In this document: piece by piece, positions 23,172 through 30,609 of the stretch
Numbering within the stretch: the stretch's first letter is position 1
How the letters are laid out: the number at the start of each line of letters is the position of its first letter
Origin: Bauldia litoralis
GTDB taxonomy: Bacteria; Pseudomonadota; Alphaproteobacteria; Rhizobiales; Kaistiaceae
Assembly: GCA_945882315.1 (NCBI GenBank)
Contig: CAMCWB010000039.1
Span: 1-34,144 of the forward strand
Reading direction: 5' to 3'
DNA length: 34,144 nt
Position numbers and translations under genes: made by a program
Notes under the pieces: model-generated
What the model was told of the DNA's origin: nothing
Seen by the model: the letters and a program-made list of their open reading frames with translations, nothing else
Databases searched by the model: none

Positions 23172-24212
23172 ATGGCCATTTTCACCGCGGATCGCCTTAC
23201 TGTTTTTGCTACGGCCGCCTATGTGCGGCTCGGCGTTCCCGGCGCGGATGCAGCCCTTCTTGCGGATACCCTGGTCCATGCGGATCTCGCCGGCCACCAG
23301 TCGCATGGGATCATGCGGACCTTCTGGTATGGCGACCGTTTCGAGACCGGCGCCACGAAGGCGGTAACAAAGATGTCATTCATCCTCGATGCCGGCGGGA
23401 TCGCCGTGCTCGACGGGGAGGACGGCATCGGCCAGGTGGTGACGGAGCGCGCCATGCAGTCGGCGGTCGCGCGGGCCAGGCAGCATGGCATCGGCGCCGT
23501 CTCGGTACGGAATTCCGGCCATTTCGGCACGGCCATGTATTTCACGCGCATGGCGGCTGCTGCGGGCTGCATCGGGTTTCTCTCGACCAATGCCAGTCCG
23601 GCCATGGCGCCGTGGGGCGGGCGGGAGAAGCGGGTCGGCAACAATCCCTGGTCGATCGCGGCGCCCGCCGGTCGCTTTTCGCCGATGGTGCTCGACATCG
23701 CCAATACGGCGGTCGCCCGCGGCAAGCTCTACCTCGCCCGCCAGCGCCGCGAGGCGATTCCGGAGGCCTGGGCGATCGATGCCGACGGCAACGCGACCCT
23801 CGATCCGGCGCTGGGCATCGCCGGCAACATCCTGCCGATGGCCGGCCACAAGGGCTATGCGATCTCGGTGATGATGGACGTGCTTTCGGGCGTGCTCAGC
23901 GGCAGCGGCTTCGGCGAGATGGTCACCGGCCCTTACCAGGCCGACAAACGCAGCGGTGTCGGGCATCTGGCCATGGCGATCGACATCGGCAAATGCCGGC
24001 CGCTGGCGGAATTCGAGGCCGACATGGAAACGATGATCGGGCGGCTGAAATCGGCGCCGAAATCGCCGGGGGTCGCGGAGATATTCTATCCGGGCGAGAT
24101 CGAGGCACGGAATGTCGAGCGCTATCGGCGCGAGGGGATCAAGATTCCCGAGGATACGCTCGCCGACCTCAACGCCAATGCCAAGCGGATCGGGATCGAA
24201 CCGCTCGCCTGA
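23172..24212 (+). CDS. Ldh2-type malate/L-lactate dehydrogenase family NAD(P)-dependent oxidoreductase
   Basis: A 346-residue enzyme of the malate/L-sulfolactate/ureidoglycolate dehydrogenase family, which differs in fold from classical malate dehydrogenase. It has ADLAGHQSHGIMRTF near residue 40 with the catalytic-type His, then VRNSGHFGTAMYFTRMA (about 113-129), APWGGREKRVGNNPWSIAAP (nucleotide-binding region) and MAGHKGYAISVMMDVLSGVLSG near 225. It probably oxidises a 2-hydroxyacid to a 2-oxoacid with NAD(P). A second family member lies at 31855-32868, which suggests two different hydroxyacid steps in the same pathway or in two pathways. It precedes the amidohydrolase gene by 114 bp. Confidence 0.88.
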   Translation: MAIFTADRLTVFATAAYVRLGVPGADAALLADTLVHADLAGHQSHGIMRTFWYGDRFETGATKAVTKMSFILDAGGIAVLDGEDGIGQVVTERAMQSAVARARQHGIGAVSVRNSGHFGTAMYFTRMAAAAGCIGFLSTNASPAMAPWGGREKRVGNNPWSIAAPAGRFSPMVLDIANTAVARGKLYLARQRREAIPEAWAIDADGNATLDPALGIAGNILPMAGHKGYAISVMMDVLSGVLSGSGFGEMVTGPYQADKRSGVGHLAMAIDIGKCRPLAEFEADMETMIGRLKSAPKSPGVAEIFYPGEIEARNVERYRREGIKIPEDTLADLNANAKRIGIEPLA

Positions 24213-24269
24213 TCGCCACTACCTGTCGCGCCGCGTGTTGATTGTCGCCGCGTTCCGCGTCATGATGGT

Positions 24270-24285
24270 TTAGTTGGTCAACTAA
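24270..24285. promoter_or_regulatory. Perfect palindrome TTAGTTGGTCAACTAA, candidate operator
   Basis: Seven-base arms around a GT centre, 41 bp upstream of the amidohydrolase ATG. It contains TTGGT/CAAC, the sort of half-site used by FCD-type GntR repressors (for example LldR and PdhR sites). It may control the amidohydrolase to DUF35 genes. Confidence 0.45.
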
Positions 24286-24326
24286 CTTACGTCCCGCCGC
24301 AAAAAACCGTCGCAGGTATAAAAACA

Positions 24327-25154
24327 ATGAAGCGCTACGCCGCCGACTGCCACGAGCATATCTTCGACCCGGCCTATCCGTTCGCGGAAGGCGTCCATTA
24401 CATCCCGGAATTTGCCCAGCGCGGCACCGCCGACGATTTCGCGGCCGTGCTCGATGCGCACGGCCTCACGCATGGCCTGCTGGTCGGCGCCGTGCCCTAT
24501 GCCGGCGACAACAGCGCCATGCTCGCGGCGATCGCTAAGCACAAGGGCCGCTACAAGGGCATCGCGCTCATCCGCGACGCCGAGATCACGCCGGCCAAGA
24601 TCAAGCAGTTCGCCGATGGCGGCGTCATCGGCCTCCGCGTCAACCTGATGAGCTTCGGCATCACCGAGATCACCGGCGCCAAGGGCGAGAAGCTGCTTGC
24701 CACCGCCAAGGAGATGAACTGGTTCATCCAGCTCCATCTCCATGAGGCCGACCTCGTGCCGACGGTGCCGATCCTGCGCAAGGCCGGCGTCAAGCTGATG
24801 TTCGATCATTTCGGCCGGCCCGACGTCGACAAGGGCGTCGACCAGCCGGGCTTCAAGGAGATGCTGCAGTTCGGCCGCGAGGGCAATTCGGTGATCAAGC
24901 TCTCCGGTCCGTTCCGCTCGTCGAAGACCGGCTATCCCTTCAAGGACACCGACAAATTCATCGCGGCGAGCATCGAGGCCTTCGGCATCGACAATTGCGT
25001 CTGGGGCTCGGACTGGCCCTTCGTGCGCGTCGAGGGCCGTATCGATTACGGCCCGCAGCTCGTCGTCCTGCCGCGCTGGTTGCCGAACGAAGCGGACCGG
25101 CAGAAGGTCCTCTGGGACAATCCGAAGCGTCACTTCGGTTTCGTCGAGACCTGA
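24327..25154 (+). CDS. Amidohydrolase-2 family TIM-barrel hydrolase (2-pyrone-4,6-dicarboxylate lactonase-like)
   Basis: A 275-residue enzyme of the amidohydrolase superfamily (COG3618-like). It begins with the metal-site motif DCHEHIF (His-x-His at residues 9-11), continues with the strand-end LHLHEADL, the MFDHFGRPDVDKG motif (about 165) and the catalytic Asp in VWGSDWPF (about 230). Family members include the lactonase LigI, which opens 2-pyrone-4,6-dicarboxylate, and related lactone hydrolases; several are metal-independent. It would hydrolyse a lactone or similar ring in a polycarboxylate pathway. It lies 36 bp before the thiolase gene on the same strand, so it is probably the first gene of an operon with thiolase and DUF35. 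Confidence 0.83.
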   Translation: MKRYAADCHEHIFDPAYPFAEGVHYIPEFAQRGTADDFAAVLDAHGLTHGLLVGAVPYAGDNSAMLAAIAKHKGRYKGIALIRDAEITPAKIKQFADGGVIGLRVNLMSFGITEITGAKGEKLLATAKEMNWFIQLHLHEADLVPTVPILRKAGVKLMFDHFGRPDVDKGVDQPGFKEMLQFGREGNSVIKLSGPFRSSKTGYPFKDTDKFIAASIEAFGIDNCVWGSDWPFVRVEGRIDYGPQLVVLPRWLPNEADRQKVLWDNPKRHFGFVET

Positions 25155-25190
25155 TTCCCGTCAGGCTCTCATCCAGGCGAGGGGGATCGC

Positions 25191-26351
25191 GTGGCCGAAG
25201 CTTTCATCGTCGGTGCCTTCGAGCACCCGACCCGCAAGGCGACCGACAAATCGGTCGGCCAGCTCCATGCCGAATCGGCGCTGGGCGCGCTGGCCGATGC
25301 CGGCCTGTCGCTCTCCGACGTCGACGGCTATTTCTGGTCGGGCGTCATGCCCAATCTCGGCATCGTCTCGCTTTCCGACTACATGAACCTGAAGCTCCGC
25401 TATTTCGACTCGTCGGATGTCGGCGGGGCTTCGCCCATCGTCCATGTCAGCCATGCGGTCGAGGCGATCCGCAAGGGCAAGTGCGACGTCGCGCTGGTGA
25501 CGCTCGCCGGCCGGCCGCGGAGCGAGGGCCAGGCGACCGGTACCGGCGCCAGGGCCGGCAACGCCCTGCAGCCGGACAGCCCGTGGGAATCCTCCTTCGG
25601 GCCGGTGACCTCGAATGTCTATGGCATGTGCGCCATGCGGCACATGCATGACTACGGCACGACCTCGGAGCAACTTGCCTGGGTCAAGGTCGCGGCGAGC
25701 CATCACGCGCAGCATAATCCCGCCGCGCTGCTCCGCGACGTCGTCACCGTCGAGGAGGTCGTCAATTCGCCGATCGTCTCCGACCCGCTGCACCGGCTCG
25801 ACTGCTGCGTCATCACCGATGGCGGCGGCGCGCTGGTGCTGGCGCGCGAGGAGATCGCCCGCAAGCTGTCGCGGCCGCTGGTCCGGCCGATCGGCATGGG
25901 CGAGGCGATCATGGGCCAGGATGGCGGCCGCATCGACCTCACCGTCTCGGCCGGCAGCCGCTCGGCGCCGGTCGCCTTCGAGCAGGCCGGCTTGGCGCGG
26001 ACCGACATCAAATATGCCTCGATCTATGACAGCTTCACGATCACGGTGGTCATCGAGGTCGAGGATCTCGGCTTTTGCGCCAAGGGCGCCGGCGGCCGCT
26101 TCGTCGCCGACGGCAACCTCATCTCCGGCGTCGGCAAGCTGCCTTGGAACACGGATGGCGGCGGGCTCTGCAACAACCATCCCGCCAACCGCGGCGGCAT
26201 GACCAAGATCATCGAGGCGGTGCGCCAGCTCCGCGGCGAGGCGCATCCGGCGGTGCAGGTCAGGCATTGCGATCTGGCCCTGGCGCATGGCACCGGCGGC
26301 CTTCTCGGCGCCCGCCATTCCGCCGCGACGCTGATCATGGAGCGGGTGTGA
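25191..26351 (+). CDS. Thiolase-fold protein (SCP2-type acetyl-CoA acetyltransferase/retro-aldolase partner)
   Basis: A 386-residue thiolase-superfamily protein. The N terminus (MAEAFIVGAFEHPTRKATDK) and the LSDVDGYFWSG segment match SCP2/lipid-transfer-type thiolases. The middle has CCVITDGGGALVLA, and the C terminus has LCNNHPANRGGMTKIIEAV and LALAHGTGGLLGARHSAATLI, which carry the His and conserved Gly motifs. The classical nucleophilic Cys is not obvious, as in the thiolase-like aldolases that work with a DUF35 partner. A GTG start follows GAGGGGGA. The stop and next start overlap (TGATG), so it is coupled to the DUF35 gene. It may cleave a CoA-bound intermediate by a retro-aldol or thiolytic reaction. 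Confidence 0.83.
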   Translation: MAEAFIVGAFEHPTRKATDKSVGQLHAESALGALADAGLSLSDVDGYFWSGVMPNLGIVSLSDYMNLKLRYFDSSDVGGASPIVHVSHAVEAIRKGKCDVALVTLAGRPRSEGQATGTGARAGNALQPDSPWESSFGPVTSNVYGMCAMRHMHDYGTTSEQLAWVKVAASHHAQHNPAALLRDVVTVEEVVNSPIVSDPLHRLDCCVITDGGGALVLAREEIARKLSRPLVRPIGMGEAIMGQDGGRIDLTVSAGSRSAPVAFEQAGLARTDIKYASIYDSFTITVVIEVEDLGFCAKGAGGRFVADGNLISGVGKLPWNTDGGGLCNNHPANRGGMTKIIEAVRQLRGEAHPAVQVRHCDLALAHGTGGLLGARHSAATLIMERV

Positions 26352-26749
26352 TGGCCGACGCCCGCATCATCCCGGCACCGAACCAGAATCCGGAGACCGA
26401 GCCCTATTACCGCGCCTTCGGCGAGGGCCGCTTCCTCGTGCCGGTCTGCCTTGCCTGCGGCAAGGCGCATTGGTATCCGCGCTTCTTCTGCCCCTATTGC
26501 GGCGGCAAGACCGAGCCGCGCGAGAGCAGGGGCGAGGGGACGATCTACAGCTACAGCATCATGCGCCGCGTCGAGCGGCCCTTCGCGCTCGCCTATGTCG
26601 AGCTCGCCGAAGGCCCGCGCATGATGACCAATCTCGTCGATTGCGATTTCGATGCGCTGGCGATCGGCCAGAAGGTCAGGCTCGCCTTCAAGCCGGCGGC
26701 CGACGGCACGGCGATGCCCTGCTTCACGCCGGTGCCGGGCGAGAGATGA
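26351..26749 (+). CDS. DUF35 protein (OB fold with zinc ribbon), partner of the thiolase
   Basis: A 132-residue protein that starts MADARIIPAPNQNPETEPYY, the usual DUF35 N terminus. A rubredoxin-like zinc ribbon follows: CLACGKAHWYPRFFCPYCGG with two C-x2-C pairs. The C-terminal OB fold reads GTIYSYSIMRR...FALAYVELAEG...NLVDCDFDALAIGQKVRLAF. DUF35 proteins form complexes with thiolase-like enzymes and help bind the CoA substrate. Its ATG overlaps the thiolase stop codon by one base, which supports a fixed stoichiometric complex. Confidence 0.88.
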   Translation: MADARIIPAPNQNPETEPYYRAFGEGRFLVPVCLACGKAHWYPRFFCPYCGGKTEPRESRGEGTIYSYSIMRRVERPFALAYVELAEGPRMMTNLVDCDFDALAIGQKVRLAFKPAADGTAMPCFTPVPGER

Positions 26750-26826
26750 AGAGGTTTATCGGGCGAAGGTTTTGCGCAGTGGAGCAGATAACTGGCGCTT
26801 CAACGCCTCACCCCTATGCGCCTCGG

Positions 26827-27003
26827 CTCAATCCTCGTCCTTCGAGGCTCGGGATTTTCCTCCTTGCCTCTCCTCGGTCTTTTGTGGCCCTCGCTCCTCA
26901 GGATGAGGATTGAGTATGAACTCCGCTCTTTGGAATCCTGTAGGCACAACCCCAGTTCCGCCTCATCCTGAGGTGCGAGCGAAGCGAGCCTCGAAGGACG
27001 AGG
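26827..27003. repeat. Two related inverted repeats in a 280-bp intergenic region
   Basis: The first pairs CTCAATCCTC near 26827 with GAGGATTGAG ending 26914. The second is CCTCATCCTGAGGTGCGAGC through CCTCGAAGGACGAGG (26961-27003). CCTCGTCCTTCGAGG at 26832-26846 is the exact reverse complement of 26989-27003. This 'CCTCATCCTGAGG...GGACGAGG' wording is a very common intergenic repeat in Rhizobiales. It separates the DUF35 gene from the next catabolic gene. No gene is seen in 26750-27029. Confidence 0.8.
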
Positions 27004-27029
27004 CGGCCCCGATGGCTCTGGGCTAACCC

Positions 27030-28097
27030 ATGCAGATCCTTGTCCTGCCCGGTGACGGCATTGGCCCCGAGATCACGGCCGCGACGCTGCGCGTGCTCGA
27101 GGCCGCCGACAGGCGGTTCGGGCTGGGGCTGCGCTTCGAGGAACATGCCATCGGGCTGGCGGCGTTGCGCGATGGCGGCACGACGCTGCCCGACAAGGTC
27201 GTCGAGCGTGTCGCGCAATCGGACGGCGTCATTCTCGGGCCGGTCTCGCACAATGAATATCCGCCGCGCGACGAAGGCGGCATCAATCCGTCCGGCCAGT
27301 TGCGCGTCCAGTTTGACCTCTACGCCAATATCCGTCCCTGCCGGTCGCGGCCGGAGCTGACGATTCTCAGGAAGCCGATGGACCTCGTCGTGGTGCGCGA
27401 GAACACCGAAGGTTTCTATGCCGACCGCAATATGTTCGCCGGCACCGGCGAGTTCATGCCCGAGCCGGATATCGCCATCGCGCTCCGCAAGGTGACGGCG
27501 AAGGCGTCGTCGCGGATCGTGCGGGCCGCCTGCGAGCTGGCGATGGGCCGGCGGAAGAAGCTCGCCGTCGTCCACAAGGCGAATGTGCTGCGGCTTTCAG
27601 ACGGGCTGTTCCTGCGCGAAGCCCGCAAGGTGACAAGCGAATTTTCCGACATCGAGGTCGAGGAGCTGATCGTCGACGCCGTGGCGGCGCTCCTCATCCG
27701 CTCTCCGGACCGCTTCGACGTCATCGTCACGACCAACATGTTCGGCGACATCCTCTCCGACGAAGCCTCCGAACTGTCCGGCAGCCTCGGCCTCGGCGGC
27801 TCGATCAATGCCGGCGACACGGTCTGCCTGGCGCAGGCACAGCATGGCTCGGCGCCCGATCTCGCCGGCCGCGACCTCGCCAATCCGGCGGCGCTCATTC
27901 TCTCGGCCGCGATGCTGCTCGACTGGCGCGGCCGGCGCGACGACAATGACAGGCTGATCGCGGCCGGCGCTCGCATCGCCGGTTGCGTCGAGGCGGCGAT
28001 CACCGATCCGTCGACGCGGACGCGCGACATCGGCGGCATGCTCGGCACGCGGCAGTTCACCGACGCGGTCGCGGCCGCCATTCTCGCTTCGCAATAA
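27030..28097 (+). CDS. Isocitrate/isopropylmalate dehydrogenase-family enzyme (tartrate or related hydroxyacid dehydrogenase)
   Basis: A 355-residue beta-decarboxylating dehydrogenase. It starts with ILVLPGDGIGPEITAATLRV (the family's GDGIGPE), has VVVRENTEGFYADR (about 128-141) and VVHKANVLRLSDGLFL, then the metal-binding segment VIVTTNMFGDILSDEASELSGSLGLGGS. LeuB normally lies with leuCD, which are absent here, so a catabolic role on an acid such as tartrate, homoisocitrate or a related hydroxy-dicarboxylate fits better. Its stop is 32 bp before the dehydratase gene, which has its own ideal ribosome-binding site, so both are likely one transcript. Confidence 0.85.
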   Translation: MQILVLPGDGIGPEITAATLRVLEAADRRFGLGLRFEEHAIGLAALRDGGTTLPDKVVERVAQSDGVILGPVSHNEYPPRDEGGINPSGQLRVQFDLYANIRPCRSRPELTILRKPMDLVVVRENTEGFYADRNMFAGTGEFMPEPDIAIALRKVTAKASSRIVRAACELAMGRRKKLAVVHKANVLRLSDGLFLREARKVTSEFSDIEVEELIVDAVAALLIRSPDRFDVIVTTNMFGDILSDEASELSGSLGLGGSINAGDTVCLAQAQHGSAPDLAGRDLANPAALILSAAMLLDWRGRRDDNDRLIAAGARIAGCVEAAITDPSTRTRDIGGMLGTRQFTDAVAAAILASQ

Positions 28098-28129
28098 CAA
28101 GGCCGGAAGCGGCCGCAGAGGAGGTCCCG

Positions 28130-29269
28130 ATGAAAATCACCAAGGTCAGGGCGCATCCGATCACCACCAAGCTCGACAAGGTCTACTGGACCTCGCGCGG
28201 CGCCTGGGGCAGCTACAACATGATCCTGGTCGTGGTCGAAACCGACGAAGGCCTCACCGGCTACGGCCAGATCAACAAGACGCCGCTGAAGGAGATCGCG
28301 ACCGTTGTCGAAGAGCTCGAGGAGGTGATCCTCGGCATGGACGCGCTCGCCCATGAGGCGGTGTGGAACCGGGTCCTCGATCTCACCGTGCCGCATCTCG
28401 AGCTCGGCAAGGCCGATTCGGTCCGGCCGCGCTACGGAGAGGGCAAGCGCATCGCGATCATGGCGGCGCTCGGCGGCATCGACATCGCGCTCTGGGACAT
28501 CAAGGGCAAGGCGGCGAACCTGCCGCTCTGGCGGCTGCTTGGCGGCGATCGCCGCGAAGTGCCGGCCTATGCCAGCGGCGGCTATTACGAGGAAGGCTAT
28601 TCGCCGCTCGCCGTCATCGACGAGATGGCGAGCTATGTCGCGCAGGGCTACACCGCCGTGAAGATGAAATGCGGCGGCTCCGACCTGAAGAGCGAGATCG
28701 CGCGGATCAGCGGCGTCCGCAAGGTGATCGGCGACGCCGACCTGATGCTGGATGCCAACGGCGCCTACAATCTCAAGGACGCCGAGACCGCCATCAAGGC
28801 CTTCGAGCCCTACAACATCTTCTGGTTCGAGGAGCCGCTGCACTGGTACGACTCGACGCGCGGCCTGGCGCGGCTCGCCGACTGCACCAATGTGCCGCTC
28901 GCCAGCGGCGAGAGCGAGCTGCATAGCTGGGCGGTGCGCGACCTCATCGATCTCGGCAAGATCCGCTACGTCCAGTTCGACTGCACGCGAGCCGGCGGCG
29001 TCACCGAGGGGCTGCGCATCGGCGCCTATGCGCTGGCGCATGGCCTGCAGATCGCGCTGCATCACGATCCGCAGGTGCATGGCCATCTCGTCGCCGCGAT
29101 GCCGCACGGCTATTGTGTCGAGGGCTTCCCGCGCCCGGAACGCGATCCGGTCTGGCACCATCTCTACACGGAGCGACCGGACATCGCGGCGGGGAAAATG
29201 ACGCTGACCGACAAACCGGGACTCGGCATCGAGATCGACTGGAAGATGGTCGAGAAGTGGAAGATTTAG
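28130..29269 (+). CDS. Enolase-superfamily dehydratase/racemase (mandelate racemase subgroup)
   Basis: A 379-residue enzyme. N-terminal capping domain, then the TIM barrel. Catalytic motifs: the K-x-K pair AVKMK (Lys178 and Lys180), metal ligands LMLDANGAY (Asp208), FWFEEPL (Glu234) and ASGESELH (Glu261), and the barrel-end base in LHHDPQVHGH (His311/312). The K-x-K with a later histidine is the mandelate-racemase/sugar-acid dehydratase arrangement, so it should remove the alpha proton of a hydroxyacid and either racemise or dehydrate it. The ATG follows a perfect AGGAGG (28119-28125). A degraded copy of its segment around residue 280-298 is found at 30403-30466. Confidence 0.9.
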   Translation: MKITKVRAHPITTKLDKVYWTSRGAWGSYNMILVVVETDEGLTGYGQINKTPLKEIATVVEELEEVILGMDALAHEAVWNRVLDLTVPHLELGKADSVRPRYGEGKRIAIMAALGGIDIALWDIKGKAANLPLWRLLGGDRREVPAYASGGYYEEGYSPLAVIDEMASYVAQGYTAVKMKCGGSDLKSEIARISGVRKVIGDADLMLDANGAYNLKDAETAIKAFEPYNIFWFEEPLHWYDSTRGLARLADCTNVPLASGESELHSWAVRDLIDLGKIRYVQFDCTRAGGVTEGLRIGAYALAHGLQIALHHDPQVHGHLVAAMPHGYCVEGFPRPERDPVWHHLYTERPDIAAGKMTLTDKPGLGIEIDWKMVEKWKI

Positions 29270-29281
29270 GCTCCTGGCTGC

Positions 29282-29305
29282 GCGGACTCATGGCGAGTCC
29301 GCTTT
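29282..29305 (+). terminator. Hairpin after the dehydratase gene
   Basis: Eight-base-pair perfect stem GCGGACTC/GAGTCCGC with a five-base loop and TTT behind it, 12 bp after the stop codon. The T-run is short, so termination may be partial. Confidence 0.6.
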
Positions 29306-29343
29306 GCGCAATAGGAGGACGTTGATTCCCAAGCAGCGCTGAC

Positions 29344-29391
29344 CTGATAACGCCCCCACGTTGCGCTGGCGAAGCATGGAGGCGGTATCAG
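29344..29391. terminator. Imperfect inverted repeat at the LysR gene end
   Basis: CTGATAACGCC (29344-29354) and GGCGGTATCAG (29381-29391) pair with one mismatch across a 26-base spacer. It overlaps the LysR stop codon and lies between two genes that converge, so it may help to end the LysR transcript. There is no T-run. Confidence 0.35.
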
Positions 29392-30281
29392 TCGCGGAAG
29401 CGGAGCGCTTCTAAAAAAACCGCAAACGCGGGCGCATGCTGCCGACTACTCGGGTAGTAAAGGTGATAGCCGGGAAAGGGCTCGCACCAATCCTCCAGTA
29501 CGCGCACTAGCTGCTTCCTTACGATGTGCTCTTGCACCATATCATCCGGCAGGTAAGCCAGCCCCAGACCATCCAATGCCGCTTTTCGCGCAAGCTCAAG
29601 GCTGCTCACCGCAAACTGGCCGTCAACGCGAACATTGACTTCGCGTCCGCGTTTTTCGAACTCCCATGGAAAATATCCACCACGCGTGACCCGGCGCATA
29701 TTGATGCAGCGATGGCCAGTAAGTTCTTCAGGACGCCTGGGCACTTGCCGCGCTTTAAAGTAGGCCGGCGAACCAACGATGGCCTGGCGCATGGCCGGTC
29801 CGACGCGGACTGCAATCATGTCCTTTTCAATATATTCGCCTACACGAACACCAGCATCGAAGCGTTCACTCACGATGTTGGTGAGACCTTCGTCGGATAC
29901 CAGTTCGATAGTGATGTCGGGGTAGCTCCGCATAAGTTTCGCGAGCCGCGGCCACAGCACCGTTTCGGCCGCGTGCTGAGGCGCTGTGATGCGGACGGTG
30001 CCTGATGGCCTATCCTTCAGCTCCGTCAGCGCGGACAGGCTTCCTTCAATCTGAGCGAAGTGCGGTTCGATGCTGCGAAGCAGGCGCTCGCCGGCCTCGG
30101 TCGGCGCAACGCTTCGAGTGGTGCGACTGAGCAGCCGGACGCCGAGGCGCTCTTCAAGCGTTCTGATCGTCTGGCTCAGGGCCGGCTGGGAAACTCCAAG
30201 CTGGATGGCGGCCCGTGTGAAGCTGCCTTCGCGTGCGACAGCGATCAAAGCCACCAAATCGCTAACCGTCTCACGGATCAT
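29388..30281 (-). CDS. LysR-family transcriptional regulator
   Basis: A 297-residue LysR protein. The N-terminal helix-turn-helix is FTRAAIQLGVSQPALSQTIRTLEERLGVRLLSRTTRSVAPTEAGERLL (about residues 21-68), followed by a linker helix and two-lobed effector domain from about residue 90 (SGTVRITAPQHAAETVLWP). The motif LLSRTTRSVAPTEAGE is of the CrgA/AaeR-like class. The ATG has AGGAG about six bases before it. A dyad of LysR type lies just upstream (30297-30325), so autorepression and activation of the genes to the right are likely, though those begin 330 bp away. Confidence 0.92.
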   Translation of the reverse strand: MIRETVSDLVALIAVAREGSFTRAAIQLGVSQPALSQTIRTLEERLGVRLLSRTTRSVAPTEAGERLLRSIEPHFAQIEGSLSALTELKDRPSGTVRITAPQHAAETVLWPRLAKLMRSYPDITIELVSDEGLTNIVSERFDAGVRVGEYIEKDMIAVRVGPAMRQAIVGSPAYFKARQVPRRPEELTGHRCINMRRVTRGGYFPWEFEKRGREVNVRVDGQFAVSSLELARKAALDGLGLAYLPDDMVQEHIVRKQLVRVLEDWCEPFPGYHLYYPSSRQHAPAFAVFLEALRFRD

Positions 30282-30296
30282 CTATAACTCCTGCTT

Positions 30297-30325
30297 ATAA
30301 GGCTATGATGAATATAGCGGCTTAT
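30297..30325. promoter_or_regulatory. Candidate LysR operator dyad
   Basis: ATAAG (30297-30301), GCTAT (30302-30306), seven bases, ATAGC (30314-30318), GG, CTTAT (30321-30325). Both pairs are reverse complements, and the site lies 16 bp upstream of the regulator's ATG, as is usual for LysR autoregulation. Confidence 0.45.
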
Positions 30326-30609
30326 CGTATGAGTGTGCATTCACTAATTGTGCGCGTCCTCTAAGGGGCCGATCAACAAGTCGAGGGCTAGTCCGCCCTA
30401 CGGTCTACGTCCAGTTCGACCCCAGGCGGGCCGGCGGCCTCACCGAGGGCCTGCGCATCGGCGCCTCGCGGCGGCGGATGACGGCGCCCTCAGCGGTTCA
30501 ACAGGCGCAGGTCCGCCCTCTAGCGCCCCATCCTCAAAAGCGCTTCTATGGATGAGGCGGTCTCGATGATCGCAAGCAACGAGAAAAAAAACGCTCGAGG
30601 AGGCCGCCG
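30326..30609. other. Intergenic scrap region with repeat and gene remnants
   Basis: No intact gene. GGGCTAGTCCGCCCTACGGT (from about 30385) resembles the right half of the repeat at 16027-16047. Directly after it lies a copy of dehydratase sequence (see separate entry). The rest has no recognisable content. A short frame ATG 30549 to TGA 30614 overlaps the TTG start of the next gene. Confidence 0.55.
30403..30466 (+). pseudogene. Fragment of an enolase-superfamily dehydratase gene
   Basis: About 60 bp translate as VYVQFDPRRAGGLTEGLRIG, almost the same as YVQFDCTRAGGVTEGLRIGA in the dehydratase gene at 28978-29024 on the same strand. Flanks do not continue the similarity. This is a remnant of a duplicated or deleted dehydratase gene, so the region has been rearranged. 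Confidence 0.75.

Noticed and set aside
27030-28097. LeuB (leucine biosynthesis)
   Set aside because: No leuC, leuD or leuA nearby, and neighbours are catabolic; only family-level assignment is justified.
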